Assembly: GCF_016808095.1 (NCBI RefSeq)
Contig: NC_068973.1
Coordinates: 20,813,501 to 20,877,500, forward strand
Length of the DNA: 64,000 bases
Reading direction: 5' to 3'
Origin: Vigna angularis
Taxonomy: Eukaryota > Streptophyta > Magnoliopsida > Fabales > Fabaceae
The number at the start of each line of letters is the position of its first letter. The first letter of the stretch is position 1. Below, piece by piece: positions 46,590 through 57,235 of the stretch. The notes beneath the pieces are model-generated. The model ran no database searches, was not told the DNA's origin, and saw only the letters and a program-made list of their open reading frames with translations. The position numbers and the translations under genes are program-made.

Positions 46590-47444
46590 TTATTGCATAG
46601 GAGCTCCTCTTTCACTGTTAAGTTCGTTGTCACTAGTAGCCATATTTTCAATAATATCTGTTGCTTCCTCTAGAGTTTTCCATTTAATGTTTCCTCCTGC
46701 TGAGGCATCAAGAATCATCTTGGTTTGTGAACCAAGACCTCCAAGGAAGGTTAGGACTACTTCCTCCTCTTTGAATCCATGCATAGGTGTTTTTCGTAGC
46801 AAGCTTTTGTATCTATCCCATGCATGCCCCAGTGATTCTTCCATGACCTGCCTGAATGAAGAAATCTCTTGCTTGCCTTTAGTCACCTTAGATTGTGGAA
46901 AGTATTTGTTTAGAAACTTGATTACCACTGCTTCCCACTCTGTGAAACTTCCTTCTGGGAAAGAATTTAACCAAAGCTTAGCATTGCCTCCTAATGAGAA
47001 GGGAAACAAGCTAAGTTTGATCGCTTCATCTAGCACCCCATTGATTTTGACTGTGTTGCAAATCTCATTAAATGTAGTGAGGTGCTCATATGGGCTTTCA
47101 TGAGATAACCCATTGAATTGATTTCTCTTTACCAGTTGGATCAACGCTGGTTTGACCTCCATATTAGTTGCATTGACTCTAGGTCTAGCTATACTGTTAA
47201 AGTGTTGAGGTCTAGCTATATTGGTGTAATCAGCAAAAGTTCTTCTGTTATTATTGTTCTCCATATTTTCTGTGCTATGGTCAGAACCCTGTGGTGATGG
47301 TTGCAACAGAGTTTCCGGAGAAGGAAAGAGTTCTCTAGATGTTCTGATTCTTCTCCTCCTTCTACTCTCGTCCAAACCTTCAAGAAGAGGTTCTGTACTT
47401 ATCTTGCTCCTAGTTCGAATTGCCTCCTGCATACACAAGAACAC
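46590..47444 (-). pseudogene. Athila-type gag, inner element
   Basis: The frame opens at GTG 47444; the more plausible start is the ATG at 47432 (MQEAIRTRSK). It encodes the gag capsid region with YEHLTTFNEICNTVK, FPFSLGGNAKLWLNSFPEG, WEAVVIKFLNKYFPQSK and LGGLGSQTKMILDASAGG (Retrotrans_gag type). It ends at TAA 46590-46592. At this codon the copies at 30.8 kb and 57.7 kb have CAA, so the stop is a C-to-T change. Gag packages the element's RNA. Confidence 0.9.
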
Positions 47445-47616
47445 AAAACCTTAGAATTCTTTTTTAGCACAAAAAGATATAGGAGAAGATAAAATAAAAA
47501 CAGAAAAATAAAAGCAGAAATAAAATAAAATAAAAACAGAAAAAATAAAAACAGAAATTCAAAATTAAAGTCAAAGATAATCAATAATCACACAAATTAA
47601 CCAGTTAAACCACGAG

Positions 47617-47634
47617 TCCCCAGCAACGGCGCCA
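47617..47634 (-). promoter_or_regulatory. Primer binding site, inner element
   Basis: The minus strand reads TGGCGCCGTTGCTGGGGA six bases after the 5' LTR, one base off the tRNA-Asp-type site of the young copy. Confidence 0.85.
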
Positions 47635-47640
47635 AAAACT

Positions 47641-48945
47641 TGATGGACAAATTTATGAACACCGAAATACGGCGTCACAAACTTGTTTTACAATCGGCAA
47701 GTATGACCGAATCGTTTCAAGTAATAAACTTGGTAAGACCAAGTATCGTTCTCCCAAAGGACTCACGACCTAGTTTAGTTATGTGATTCGTTGATTAGCT
47801 AAGACTTAAGAACGAAATAATTGGATTTTATTTGCAAAAGACGAAAATAAACATGTATGCATGAGGGTGATCAATGGCTAAAACAAAATACAAATACTTT
47901 CAATGGAATATATGGATGAGTATGTTGTTGGGGTTCATCAATTTCATCTTATCCACTCTCATATATTTTAGGAATTCAACATTCAATTCATCATTGTTAA
48001 CGCCACTCTCTAAATTACCTTCCAAGAAGGCTTCTCCCTAATTATGAGTTCATACGATTCCTAGCATCCCTAATAATTAGTTTATTCAGCGCAGGAGCTT
48101 AACGGCAACCAATATACTATTGGGAGAAATTCCCCAGATCTAGACTTCCCCGTACGTTTCCGTATCGACAAAATCAATAATCATGCAGTGAATGAGTTAA
48201 ACAAAGCAAGCATTGAGCAAAGAAGGAAAACCCTAACTAATGATGAAAGAAAGCATAGGTCTTAAATATAAGATGTAAAAGCAAATTCCATATATGAGAG
48301 TTTCATAAGACTACATTGATTCCCCAACAACAATACAAGGTTTAGTTCACCATATTCATGGTGAAACTAGATGAATAATAATGAAAGAATGAAAGATAAA
48401 ACCCTAAAAAGGTGAAGAGGTAGCCTGAGCATCCAAGATCCTCCTTCAAAGGGGTGGAAGAGAGAGTATTTGCTTCGTCACAGCCAAAGATACAAACCCT
48501 AGGAAACCCTAAAGCTTATATACTATTCGTAAATTACAGAAAAATTAGGCCCAAGCCCATAAGTGTGCCGCTCAGCGGTAAACTACTGCTCAACGGTAAG
48601 TGCGCGAGCTCGGTTCTTCCCCTCAACGGCCATTTTGCCCCTCAGCGGATCCCCCGTGAACTCCTGAGTGCCGCTCAGTGGTAAACTGCCGCTGAGCGGT
48701 AGTTGCGGCTCCTCCTTTTGCACTTTTTGATGTCTTTTCTGATTCCCTTTCTCTCCTTCTTCACTTCTTTCACCAAATTCACCTTAAAACCTGCACAAAA
48801 ACACTGAAATCAAGCATAAACCTGTCCAACTCTCTTATTTATGAAAATATGAATAAAAGCATGATTTCAAGCTAGTTTCTAAGTATAAAGGTTGCTTTTA
48901 GTATCAATTTTAAGCATGAAAATAACAGTTTTTCAACTGTTATCA
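47641..48945 (-). repeat. 5' LTR of the inner element
   Basis: It is 1305 bases with TG...CA ends. The palindrome array is at 48568-48701, and the minus-strand TATA box TATATAAG is at 48515-48522. Confidence 0.95.
48515..48701 (-). promoter_or_regulatory. LTR promoter of the inner element: palindrome array and TATA box
   Basis: Six CCGCTSAGCGG-like sites, some with one changed base, lie at 48568-48701. The TATA box TATATAAG follows at 48515-48522 on the minus strand. RNA should start a short distance further left. Confidence 0.7.
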
Positions 48946-48950
48946 GAAAC

Positions 48951-49430
48951 AGGCTAAGTTTGATTGCTTCATCCGACACCCCATTTATCTTTACTGTGTT
49001 GCAAATCTCGTTAAACGTAGTGAGGTGCTCATATGGGCTTTTGTGAGACAACCTATTAAATTGGTTACTCTTAACCAGTTGGATTGATGCTGGTTTCACC
49101 TCCATATTAGCCGCATTGACTCTTGGTCTTGCTATGCTATTGAAATGCTGAGGTCCAACTACATTAGTATAATCAGCAAGAGTTCGTCTGATATTATTAT
49201 TCTCCATCTCCTCAATGCTATGGTCAGAACTTTATGGTGATGGTTGTAACAGAGTATCCAGAGAAGGAAAGAGTTCTCTAGATGTACGGATTCTTCTCCT
49301 CCGTCTACTCTCGTCCAAACCTTCAAAAAGAGGTTCTGCAGTTTTCTTGCTCCTAGTTCTGATTGCTTCCTACATACAAAAGAAAACAGATCCCTAGAAG
49401 AATTGGTTAGCACAAAGAAAAGATATAAAA
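48951..49430 (-). pseudogene. Outer element gag, N-terminal segment
   Basis: In the frame matching the inner gag it reads EAIRTRSKKTAEPLFEGLD, RRRRIRTSRELFPSLDTL, then TAA where the inner copy has Gln, then MENNNIRRTLADYTN through VSDEAIKLSLF. The inner element interrupts it there. The two gags are very similar in this part. Confidence 0.85.
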
Positions 49431-49659
49431 AAAGATATAATATAAAAGATGAGAAGATAAAAACAGAAAACAGAAAAATAAAAACAGAAAATAGAAAAAT
49501 AAAATAAAAACAGAAAAATAAAATAATAACCGAAAAATAAAAACAGAAAATAAAAACAGAAATTCAAATTTCAAAATTCAAAATTCAAGTCAAAGATAAT
49601 CAATAATCACACAAATGAACTAGTTAAACCACGAGTCCTCAACAACGGCGCCAAAAACT
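49431..49659 (-). promoter_or_regulatory. Leader and primer binding site of the outer element
   Basis: The primer site is at 49636-49653 (minus strand TGGCGCCGTTGTTGAGGA). The leader is U-rich on the element's RNA and made of TTTTTATTTTCTG-like steps. Confidence 0.8.
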
Positions 49660-50979
49660 TGATGACAAATTTATGAACACCGAAAAACGGCGCCACAAAC
49701 TTGTTTAACCCTCCACAAGTATGACCGAATCGTATCAAGTAATAAACTTGGTAAGACCAAGTATCGTTCTCCCAAAGGACTCACGGCCTAGTTAGTTATC
49801 TAATTTGTTGATTATTTAAGACTTGTGAATGATTGATTGTAAGTTTTTAATGCAAAAGACAATAATTAAACATGTATGCATGAGTTTGATCAATGGCAAA
49901 AAGAGTAAAACAAACACGTAATGAATTATATGGATGAGTATGTTGTTGGGGTTATCAATTTCATCTTGTCCACTCTCATATATTTTAGGAATTCATCAAT
50001 CTTTTCATCAATGTTAATGTCACTCTCTAAATTACTTTGTCAAGAAGGCCTATCCTTAATTACGAGTTCATACAATTCCTAGCATCCCTAATAATTAATT
50101 CTGAAGTGCAGAAGCTTAACAGTAACCAATCCTCATATTCCTATGACTAGGCAATATGCTATTGGGAGAAATTCCCCGGATCTAGATCTCCCCGTACGTT
50201 CCCATATCGACAAAATCAATAATCACCGCAATGAATGAGTTAAACAATGCAAGCATTAAGCAAAGAGGAAAAACCCTAACTAATGATGAAAGAAAGCATG
50301 TATCTTAAAATAAGATGTTAAAACATTAATTCCATATATGAGAGTTTCACAAGACTACATTGATTCCCCAACAACAATACAAGGTTTAGTTCACCATATT
50401 CATGGTGAAACTAGATGAACAATAATGAAATAGTGAAAGATAGAAAAGCCCTAAAAAGAGACGAGGAGAGCCGTCACCATCTCCCAATCTACCCCCAATG
50501 GGTGAAAAGTGTGTTACTGCTTCCTCCCAGCCAAAGATACAAACCCTAGGAACACCTAAAGCATATATACTATTCGTAAAATTACAGAAAAGTGGGCCTA
50601 AGCCCAAAAGTGTGCCGCTCAGCGGTATTTTGATCCCTCAGCGGCATTTTGATCCCTCAGCGGCATTTTGATCCCTCAGCGGATCCAACGTGAGTTCCTG
50701 AGTGCCGCTCAGCGGTAAATTGCCGCTGAGTGGTAGTTGCAACTTCTCCTTTTGCACTTTTTTATGTCTTTTTTGATTCCATCTCTATCCTTCTTCACTT
50801 CTTTCACTAAATTCACCTTATAACCTGCATAAAACACTGAAATCAAGCATAAACCTGTCCAGCTCTCTTATTTCCAAAAATATGAACAAAATCATGATTC
50901 CAAGCTAGTTTCTAAGTGTTAAAGGTTGCTTTTAATATCAATTTTAAGCATGAAAATAACAGTTTCTCAACTGTTATCA
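49660..50979 (-). repeat. 5' LTR of the outer element
   Basis: It is 1320 bases. The palindrome array at 50614-50733 contains three tandem 19-bp units (CCCTCAGCGGCATTTTGAT) starting at 50635, 50654 and 50673, which are not in the 3' LTR. The minus-strand TATA-like box is at 50562-50569. Confidence 0.95.
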
Positions 50980-50984
50980 ATAGG

Positions 50985-51841
50985 TAGCAGGGAGAGGGAG
51001 AATTGCTTTGATTTTTAGTCAAGTTTTAGTGATTCATTTTAGACATTAATTGAAACTTAAATGATGTTGATAAATAAATTCTCGTATTGATAAGATCTAT
51101 TGTAATATTAAGCTTTCCTACATTATATCTCTGCATAACAGGTTCATTTGTTTGCTTTGTGATTGGCTAACTTAGATTTGTGATAATTTTCTTGATTTTT
51201 AATGCATTCCTTAGATTTTTCAGGATTAGAAGCCATGTTTGTTGGTCTCAGGCACTTTTCTCAACTAAGACAATGACTAAGAGGAGTTATCTTCATTGAG
51301 TGTAACCAGACACATAAGAAATCCACAATTAAGATTTGGACTTGGAACACGAAGGGATCTCATTCTACAGAAAACATGGTCAAAAGCTTATCCAACAAGT
51401 TGGAATCTTGAAAGGTTCCATCCTTTGTAACATGTCTGGTTCTGGAAAATTCTTGAAAATGAAATGATACTCCGATTTAGTGCTCATTTCTCATGACCCC
51501 ATCCATGATGTCGAGTTTTCCAGAATTCTCCACACCTCCTTCTTCAAAGTTCTATTCTATATATATATATCACAAAAAACCTTCCTTCTCCACATTTAAA
51601 CGCCACACTTCCACCAATTCATTAGATTAATAACCTTAATTTTTCTTCTGTGTTGCGATCTCAACAGAAAGAAAACGACACTCCTCACAAATGGCACACA
51701 CTTTGTCCTCTAATCTGGATCTTAACCTTCCCACATCGAGGTATCTTCTTCACTCCAGACCAACCCAATTGAAGCCAGTGAAGTTCATGGTGATCGGAGA
51801 TGCGAGAGAAAAGCTTGACCGGAAGATTTGACTGTTTTGTG
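50985..51841 (+). other. Mutator-like element interior with a promoter and short ORF
   Basis: A TATA-rich run (TATATATATATAT, about 51558-51570) is followed by 5' UTR-like sequence and an ATG at 51691. The ORF ends at 51831 after 46 residues (MAHTLSSNLDLNLPTSRYLL...), close to the inner edge of the right TIR. The N-terminus is Ser/Thr/Leu-rich and might be a plastid-targeting start. It looks like the captured 5' end of a host gene; the source is not recognised. Confidence 0.45.
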
Positions 51842-52362
51842 TTTTGGGATTGAAGCTTGAAGTTGCGACGGCCGGTGTGGATCGATCGAAGAAGGAGACG
51901 TTGGCGTTGACGACACCCCGATGGCTTCATATGCCACCCGCGATGAATCTGGTTGGAGTGGACTGTGATGGTGCCTTTATCGTTCCTGATGAGCGTTGTA
52001 GAGATTGAAAAAGAAGGAAGAAACCCTAATGCTTAGAAGAAAAGGAAGGCAAACTCCGATGGCCTCCCCGACGGCAACAAACGTCGTCGGCGATAGCCTG
52101 AGTTAGTGGAGGTGTGTTGGCGTTCATGTGTGACCACTATTCTGACTTTGCATTGAAAAATATCAAATGTTGCAGAGAGAGAGTTTCTAAGTTTTCAATG
52201 TGGCCAGGCGTTAGCCATCTCACCTGATTTTTAACGTCGTTTGTTTTGGAGGACCAAAAATTATAGTTTCCTTAATGAGAGGGATCAAAGCGTACGAAGT
52301 TTGAAATAGGGACGAAAAATAAATTCGCTTGATAGTTGAGGGACTAAAAACATATTTAACCC
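51842..52362 (-). repeat. Right long terminal inverted repeat of the Mutator-like element
   Basis: This is the inverted counterpart of 23200-23706, ending TATTTAACCC before the 9-bp duplication. Confidence 0.85.
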
Positions 52363-52371
52363 TATAATAAT

Positions 52372-53592
52372 CTACATAGTTAATCTGAGACATTGCTTCG
52401 TACATCACGAGTATGTTACTGTGCCTGGCTACTGGCTTATGCGGTGATCTTGGAATGGAGACTGGTGTGTGGTGATCCTGGAACATCATTGATTCCATAA
52501 GAGAACGTTAAGATGCATTGAAGATGGGGAAGGAAAGCTTGAAGCAAGAGGAGGCGTTGAAGATGGAGAAGCAAAGCTTGAAGATGAAGTTGTGTATTCG
52601 GTTCCAGAAGTTGTATCTGGTTCCATTGCTCAGAAGACATTGAATGTAAGGGTGTATTCAGTTATGGGGTGTGAGTATTCGGTTACGCTGCAGAGGAAAG
52701 CTGGGTGTATTCGATTCTGCCACAAATTGTCTTCGGTTCCAGCTTATTGGCTCAGCGTGGTGTAGACTTGGATTCGGTTAGGGGTTGCCTTATTCGGTTC
52801 CAGCAAGCTTCATCCTTCTTCCATGCTTCGTCCATTCGCTCATGTGCATCTGTAACATGGTTGGTGTTGCGCGTTGTGAGCGTGAAGAACTTTGAGGACA
52901 TGCAGCGGTCCATGGAGAAATCCAGCAAGCTTCATTTGGCGATAGGAGTGTGTTATGGGAAAAGCAAGAGATAACTAGTGTTATGGGAAAATCAAGAGAT
53001 AAAATAGAAGGAAGGGGATGGGGCTTGGTAAAGAGTAGTTTTAGAAGCAAAGGAAAGAATAGGTTAGAGTGAAACAGTGGAGTTGATGGGTGTGGGTTTT
53101 GCATGAAGGATCACATGGGGGAGAATTGGTTTTTTAAGATTTAGTAGAAGAAAAAGGGTAGTTGGGAGGAAGGAAGAAGAGGGCTCACGTTAGGGGTTAT
53201 AAGGAAAGGGAATTGAATTGGAGCAAATGGTTGCAGAGGAAGTGTAACAGGATGGTGAATGGGAGAAAGAAAAGTACATGGGAAAAAGGGGTTTATAGGT
53301 TACGTAAATATTAAAGTGTATAGAAAGAAAATAGAAGAAAAAGGGTGGAGTGTTTTGGGTCATTGATTTAGAGAAAATATGGGAGATGAAAATTAACATG
53401 TAAGGGGAGTTGGTGTGTGGATGGTTATGGTGTGTGGATGTTGGATGCATAGAAGTATGTGCGAGAGAGATAAAGATTGAGGAAGAAAGGGAGGCCGTGA
53501 GTGTTACTGGTAGGAAATAGAAGAATGAAGTTTAGTAGAGGTGTATTTGATATGAATATAAGTTTAGGGTATGGCAAAGAAGAAGAGAATAA
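52372..53592. other. Repetitive non-coding stretch with TATTCGGTT phrases
   Basis: The phrase GTATTCGGTTCCAG or a variant occurs at least six times between 52590 and 52800. No protein family is recognised in any frame. Confidence 0.4.
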
Positions 53593-53902
53593 GGCTTTGT
53601 GTATTTAATAATTGTTTTAAATTTTTTACTCTTTATAAACATTTTTACAATTAAATATAACATTAACAAATATAATTTTATATTAATTTAATAACTAGGG
53701 GCATTTTGGTAATCTTTAATTTCTACCAATTAAACAATTATTTTAAATCTGTCACATCAATCAAATCCTATACTAATTCTCACAAACTTTACTTCCAAAT
53801 CTACTCTCAATTATCTCCAAATCCACTCAAACAAACAATAAAAAATTTCCCCTCAAATCCATTCAATCAGTGTCTCCCAAATCATCTTAAGTGAACAAAG
53901 CA
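53593..53902. mobile_element. Possible AT-rich MITE
   Basis: It starts GGCTTTGTG and ends GAACAAAGCA, short inverted termini around about 310 AT-rich bases. No clean target duplication could be fixed, so the class is open. Confidence 0.3.
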
Positions 53903-54003
53903 TTAATGGACTAAAATCTCTCATTATTTACTTTTAGAATGATAGGCGCCTGCATTTCAATTATACTATGTATTCCTATTATATTAAATGATAACATCAA
54001 GTA

Positions 54004-54013
54004 CAACACACAC

Positions 54014-54064
<51 letters not shown>
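54004..54064. repeat. (AC)n(AT)n compound microsatellite
   Basis: About 20 AC units with one interruption (CGCAC) pass directly into about 10 AT units. Confidence 0.95.
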
Positions 54065-55000
54065 AAGTTAATATATTTGGAAAAAAATTTAAAATGATAA
54101 AAAATATTAGTGATAAAAACTACAAAAATATAATAAAAAAGACAAAAAAAAAATCTGTAAATTCAGGGAAATTAAGGACTTTAAAATTAAAGTAGTTTTG
54201 AGACTTTGGATTTTTGTTTGAAAATTAGTGTTGTTGAGTGTATATTTTTGTTAAAACCTAATTGTTATATTATTTCCTTATTTTTATATTTTTGTCTAGG
54301 GACAAAAGGGTCTTTTACCTTTATTTAATTGATGTAGAAATTAATTAAGAGACAGTTTGGTGTTTAGAAACCCTAGAAACTCTAAATCAAAGAGAGAAAA
54401 CAGAGGAAGAGAGGAGATTGACATTTTGAGACAAGAAGAAAGAGAGCAACAAGAAACTCTTAGTGTAAAGGAAGATTGGTATTACTTTAGGATTGTAGAT
54501 AAAGCCTTATTATTGACCAAGGTATGGGGAAGCTTACCTTTGTTTTGTTTATGGTTATATGTTATATGTGTTCTTAATTATCTTGATTGGTAATCCTTGT
54601 TTTGATACATGTGTATATGATTAGGATTATTTGTGGTTATTGTTGGGTAAGAGTTTGTGTATAAATGGGCATAGGGTTTATGTAATATTTGTTATGACTT
54701 TTCCCTATGAATGTATTATGTATGTTTTGTTGGGTTATCCCAACAAAGGGTTTGATGCTAAGGGAGAACAAAATTATGATGTTTCGGGGTTTCCATGCAA
54801 ATATATGTTGTAAGTGTTGGATTATTGGGTTCCCTTCTTGTATGGAAAATAGGAAAAATAATGTGAATCATTATGTCTCACTTTGTTTTAATAGAGATGA
54901 GTAAGATTAGTATGACACATTAAAGTCAATTGAAGAGGGGGGGAAACAAGTGAAAGAGAAAGGAAGAGAAGAAGTGATTCTCGCATAACATAAAACCAGC
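54065..55000. other. No gene recognised
   Basis: This is AT-rich sequence with short open frames only. A purine-rich stretch at 54370-54460 could be a leader of an old retroelement, but nothing supports a coding region. Confidence 0.35.
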
Positions 55001-55312
55001 ACTGGTGTTTTCGTCATTGTGAAGTCGTTCACCGTTGGATCGGGTTGAGTTTTGGACAGTGGGTTCTAAACGTATGGTTCTTCATTTTGACCGTTAGGAT
55101 CATCAATCAAAGGTCTAGTTGGGGAGAAAATCCCCTCGCATCAACAACTTTATTTTAAAGAACTAGTGTTTTCGTTGTTCACCGTTGGATCGAACTGATT
55201 TTTGGATAGTGGGTTCCAGATGTATGGTTCTTCATTCTAACCATTCAGATCGTCAATTCGAAATCTAGTTTAAGAGAAAACAGCCTTGCATCGACAACTC
55301 TATTTTAAAGAA
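55001..55312. repeat. Tandem duplication, units of about 160 and 150 bp
   Basis: Both units contain GTGTTTTCGT, GTTCACCGTTGGATCG, ATGGTTCTTCATT and CAACTNTATTTTAAAGAA in the same order, with noticeable divergence. The second starts at about 55163. Confidence 0.8.
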
Positions 55313-55610
55313 TTTTCATCTTATTGGTTCTCATTTTTAAGCATTATGCTTAGTTAGTTTGGTTGATTGAAAACCTTATTAGGTGTTTATATCGGAGACT
55401 CTTTTGCACCCTATTATTGGGGTATAACATGTCAATGATTGGATCTGGATTATTCAAGTGATGTATTATATGTGTTTGAATATGTTTACATGGGTATGTG
55501 ATGTTTGACTGCATGTATGATGTTTTATTTATGTTTCCACGTGATCTAGGGTTGATGTATGTATGCTTCAATGCTTGAATCATGTCCAAGAAGTGTTTCA
55601 ATTCGGCAAT

Positions 55611-56914
55611 TGATAACAGTTGAAAAACTGTTATTTTCATGCTTAAAATTGATATTAAAATCAACCTTTAGACTTAGAAACTAGCTTGAAATCAATGCTT
55701 TTATCTATATTTTCAGAAATAAGAGAGCTGGACAGGTTTATGCTTGATTTGAGTGTTTTTGTGCAGGTTTTGAGGTGAATTTAGTGAAAGAAGTAAAGAA
55801 GGAGAGAAGTGGAATTATAAAAGGAAGCAAAGAGTGCAAAAAGAGAAGTCGAAGGCACCGCTCAGCGGCATTGTACCGCTGAGCGGCACTCAGGAGGTTG
55901 CGGGAGTCACGCTGAGGGGCAAAATGGCCGCTGAGGGGAAGAAACGTGACGCGCACTCACCGCTGAGCGGTATTTACCGCTGAGCGGCACTTTTTGGGCT
56001 TGGGCTTTTGTAATCTTTTGTAACTCTAGAATAGTATATAAGGACTTGCACGTCCTAGGGTTAGACATCTTTGGCAGAAACGAGGCAAACACTCTCTCTT
56101 CCACCCCTTTGAAGGAGGATCTTGGATGCTCAGGCTACCTCTTCGCCTTTTTAGGGTTTATTCTTTCATACTTTCATTGTAATTCATCTAGGTTCACCAT
56201 GAATATGGTGAACTAAACCTTGTATGCTTGTTGGGGAATCAATGTAATCTCTTGAAGCTCTCATATATGGAATTTATGCTTGCATCTTAATCTAAGATTT
56301 ATGCTTTCTTTCATCATTAGTTAGGGTTTTTCCTCTTTGCTCAATGCTTGCATAGTTTAACTCATTCAATGCATGATTATTGGTTTTGTCGATACGGACA
56401 CGTACGGGGAAGTCTAGATCCGGGGAATTTCTCCCAATATTATATTGGTTGTCGTTAAGCTCCTGCACTTATGAACTAATCATTAGGAATGCTAGGAATT
56501 GTATGAACTCGTGATTAGGGAGAAGCCATCTAGAATGGTACTTTAGAGAGTGGCATTAACAATGATGATTTGAATGTTGAATTCCTAAAATGTATGAGAG
56601 TGGATGAGATGAAATTGACCCCCAACAACATATTCATTCATATATTTCATTGAAAGTGTTTATCTTTTGTCTTTGCCATTGATCAAATTTCATGCATACA
56701 TGTTTATTTTCGTCTTTTGCATAATATAATCCAAATATTTCGTTTGTAAGTCTTAGTTAATCAAGAAACCACACAACTAAACTAGGCCGTGAGTCCTTTG
56801 GGAAGAACGATACTTGGTCTTACCAAGTTTATTACTTGAACGATTCGGTCATACTTGCCAATTGTGAAACAAGTTTGTGACATCATATTTTGGTGCTTAC
56901 AAATTTGTCCATCA
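55611..56914 (+). repeat. 5' LTR of the young element
   Basis: It is 1304 bases. It contains a palindrome array at 55858-55988 and TATATAAGG at 56035-56043, directly followed by the small inverted repeat AGGACTTGCACGTCCT. Confidence 0.97.
55858..56056 (+). promoter_or_regulatory. LTR promoter of the young element
   Basis: The perfect palindrome CCGCTSAGCGG (or its half with AGGGG) occurs six times at 55858-55988. TATATAAGG lies at 56035-56043. AGGACTTGCACGTCCT at 56041-56056 sits where transcription should begin. Confidence 0.75.
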
Positions 56915-56920
56915 AGTTTT

Positions 56921-56938
56921 TGGCGCCGTTGCCGGGGA
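56921..56938 (+). promoter_or_regulatory. Primer binding site (tRNA-Asp type), young element
   Basis: TGGCGCCGTTGCCGGGGA lies six bases after the LTR. Confidence 0.9.
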
Positions 56939-56994
56939 CTCGTGGTTTAACTAGTTAATTTGTGTGATTATTGATTATCTTTGACTTTAAATTT

Positions 56995-57190
56995 GAATTT
57001 CTGTTTTTATTTTTTCTGTTTTTATTTTATTTTATTTTATTTTATTTTATTTTTCTATTTTTATTTTATTTTATTTTTCTGTTTTTATTTTATTTTATTT
57101 TTCTGTTTTTATTTTATTTTATTTTTTCTGTTTTTATTTTATTTTATTTTCTGTTTCCTATCTTCTTATCTTTTCAATTATATCCTTTGA
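56995..57190 (+). repeat. U-rich leader repeats
   Basis: Tandem steps of TTTTCTGTTTTTATTTTATT and TTTTATTTTATT occur here. Frames rich in Phe and Tyr across it are repeat products. Confidence 0.9.
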
Positions 57191-57235
57191 TTTTTTCTCT
57201 ATCTTTTTGTGCTAACAAATATTTCCTAGAGTTTT

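Larger units (their letters stand above)
39729..48945 (-). mobile_element. Inner Athila-type LTR retrotransposon, full domain set
   Basis: LTRs at 47641-48945 (5') and 39729-41015 (3') are flanked by GAAAC (39724-39728 and 48946-48950). It is 9217 bases and sits in the outer element's gag. From 47444 to 42270 one frame encodes gag, protease, reverse transcriptase, RNase H and integrase, interrupted by only three stop codons and no frameshift. The LTRs differ at about 17 positions by eye (1.3%) plus an 18-bp array unit. That is less than the outer LTR pair, as expected for a later insertion. It has no ORF2. Confidence 0.93.
24084..50979 (-). mobile_element. Outer Athila-type LTR retrotransposon, non-autonomous
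   Basis: LTRs at 49660-50979 (5') and 24084-25415 (3') are flanked by ATAGG (24079-24083 and 50980-50984). Without nested insertions it is about 9.1 kb. In transcription order it has a primer site, leader, gag, protease, hairpin modules around CTACTGATGG repeats, an internal promoter-like zone, ORF2, a 3' region and a polypurine tract. Reverse transcriptase, RNase H and most of integrase are absent, so it would depend on a partner in trans. Two insertions lie in gag: 30965-39498 and 39729-48945. The two LTRs differ at roughly 24 positions by eye (about 2%), apart from the palindrome array. Confidence 0.9.
23200..52362. mobile_element. Mutator-like element split by a 26.9-kb retrotransposon nest
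   Basis: The termini GGATTAAATATAC (23200) and TATTTAACCC (52362) are inverted copies, and the perfect 9-bp duplication TATAATAAT flanks them (23191-23199 and 52363-52371). A 9-bp TSD with long TIRs is the Mutator-like signature. The TIRs span about 23200-23706 and 51842-52362. Without the retrotransposon at 24084-50979 the element is about 2.26 kb. No transposase is seen; the interior holds host-like fragments with a promoter. Confidence 0.85.

Noticed and set aside
53593..53902. A PIF/Tourist MITE call
   Set aside because: Termini pair only over a few bases and the flanking TAA and TTA do not form a proper duplication, so it is kept only as a low-confidence element.
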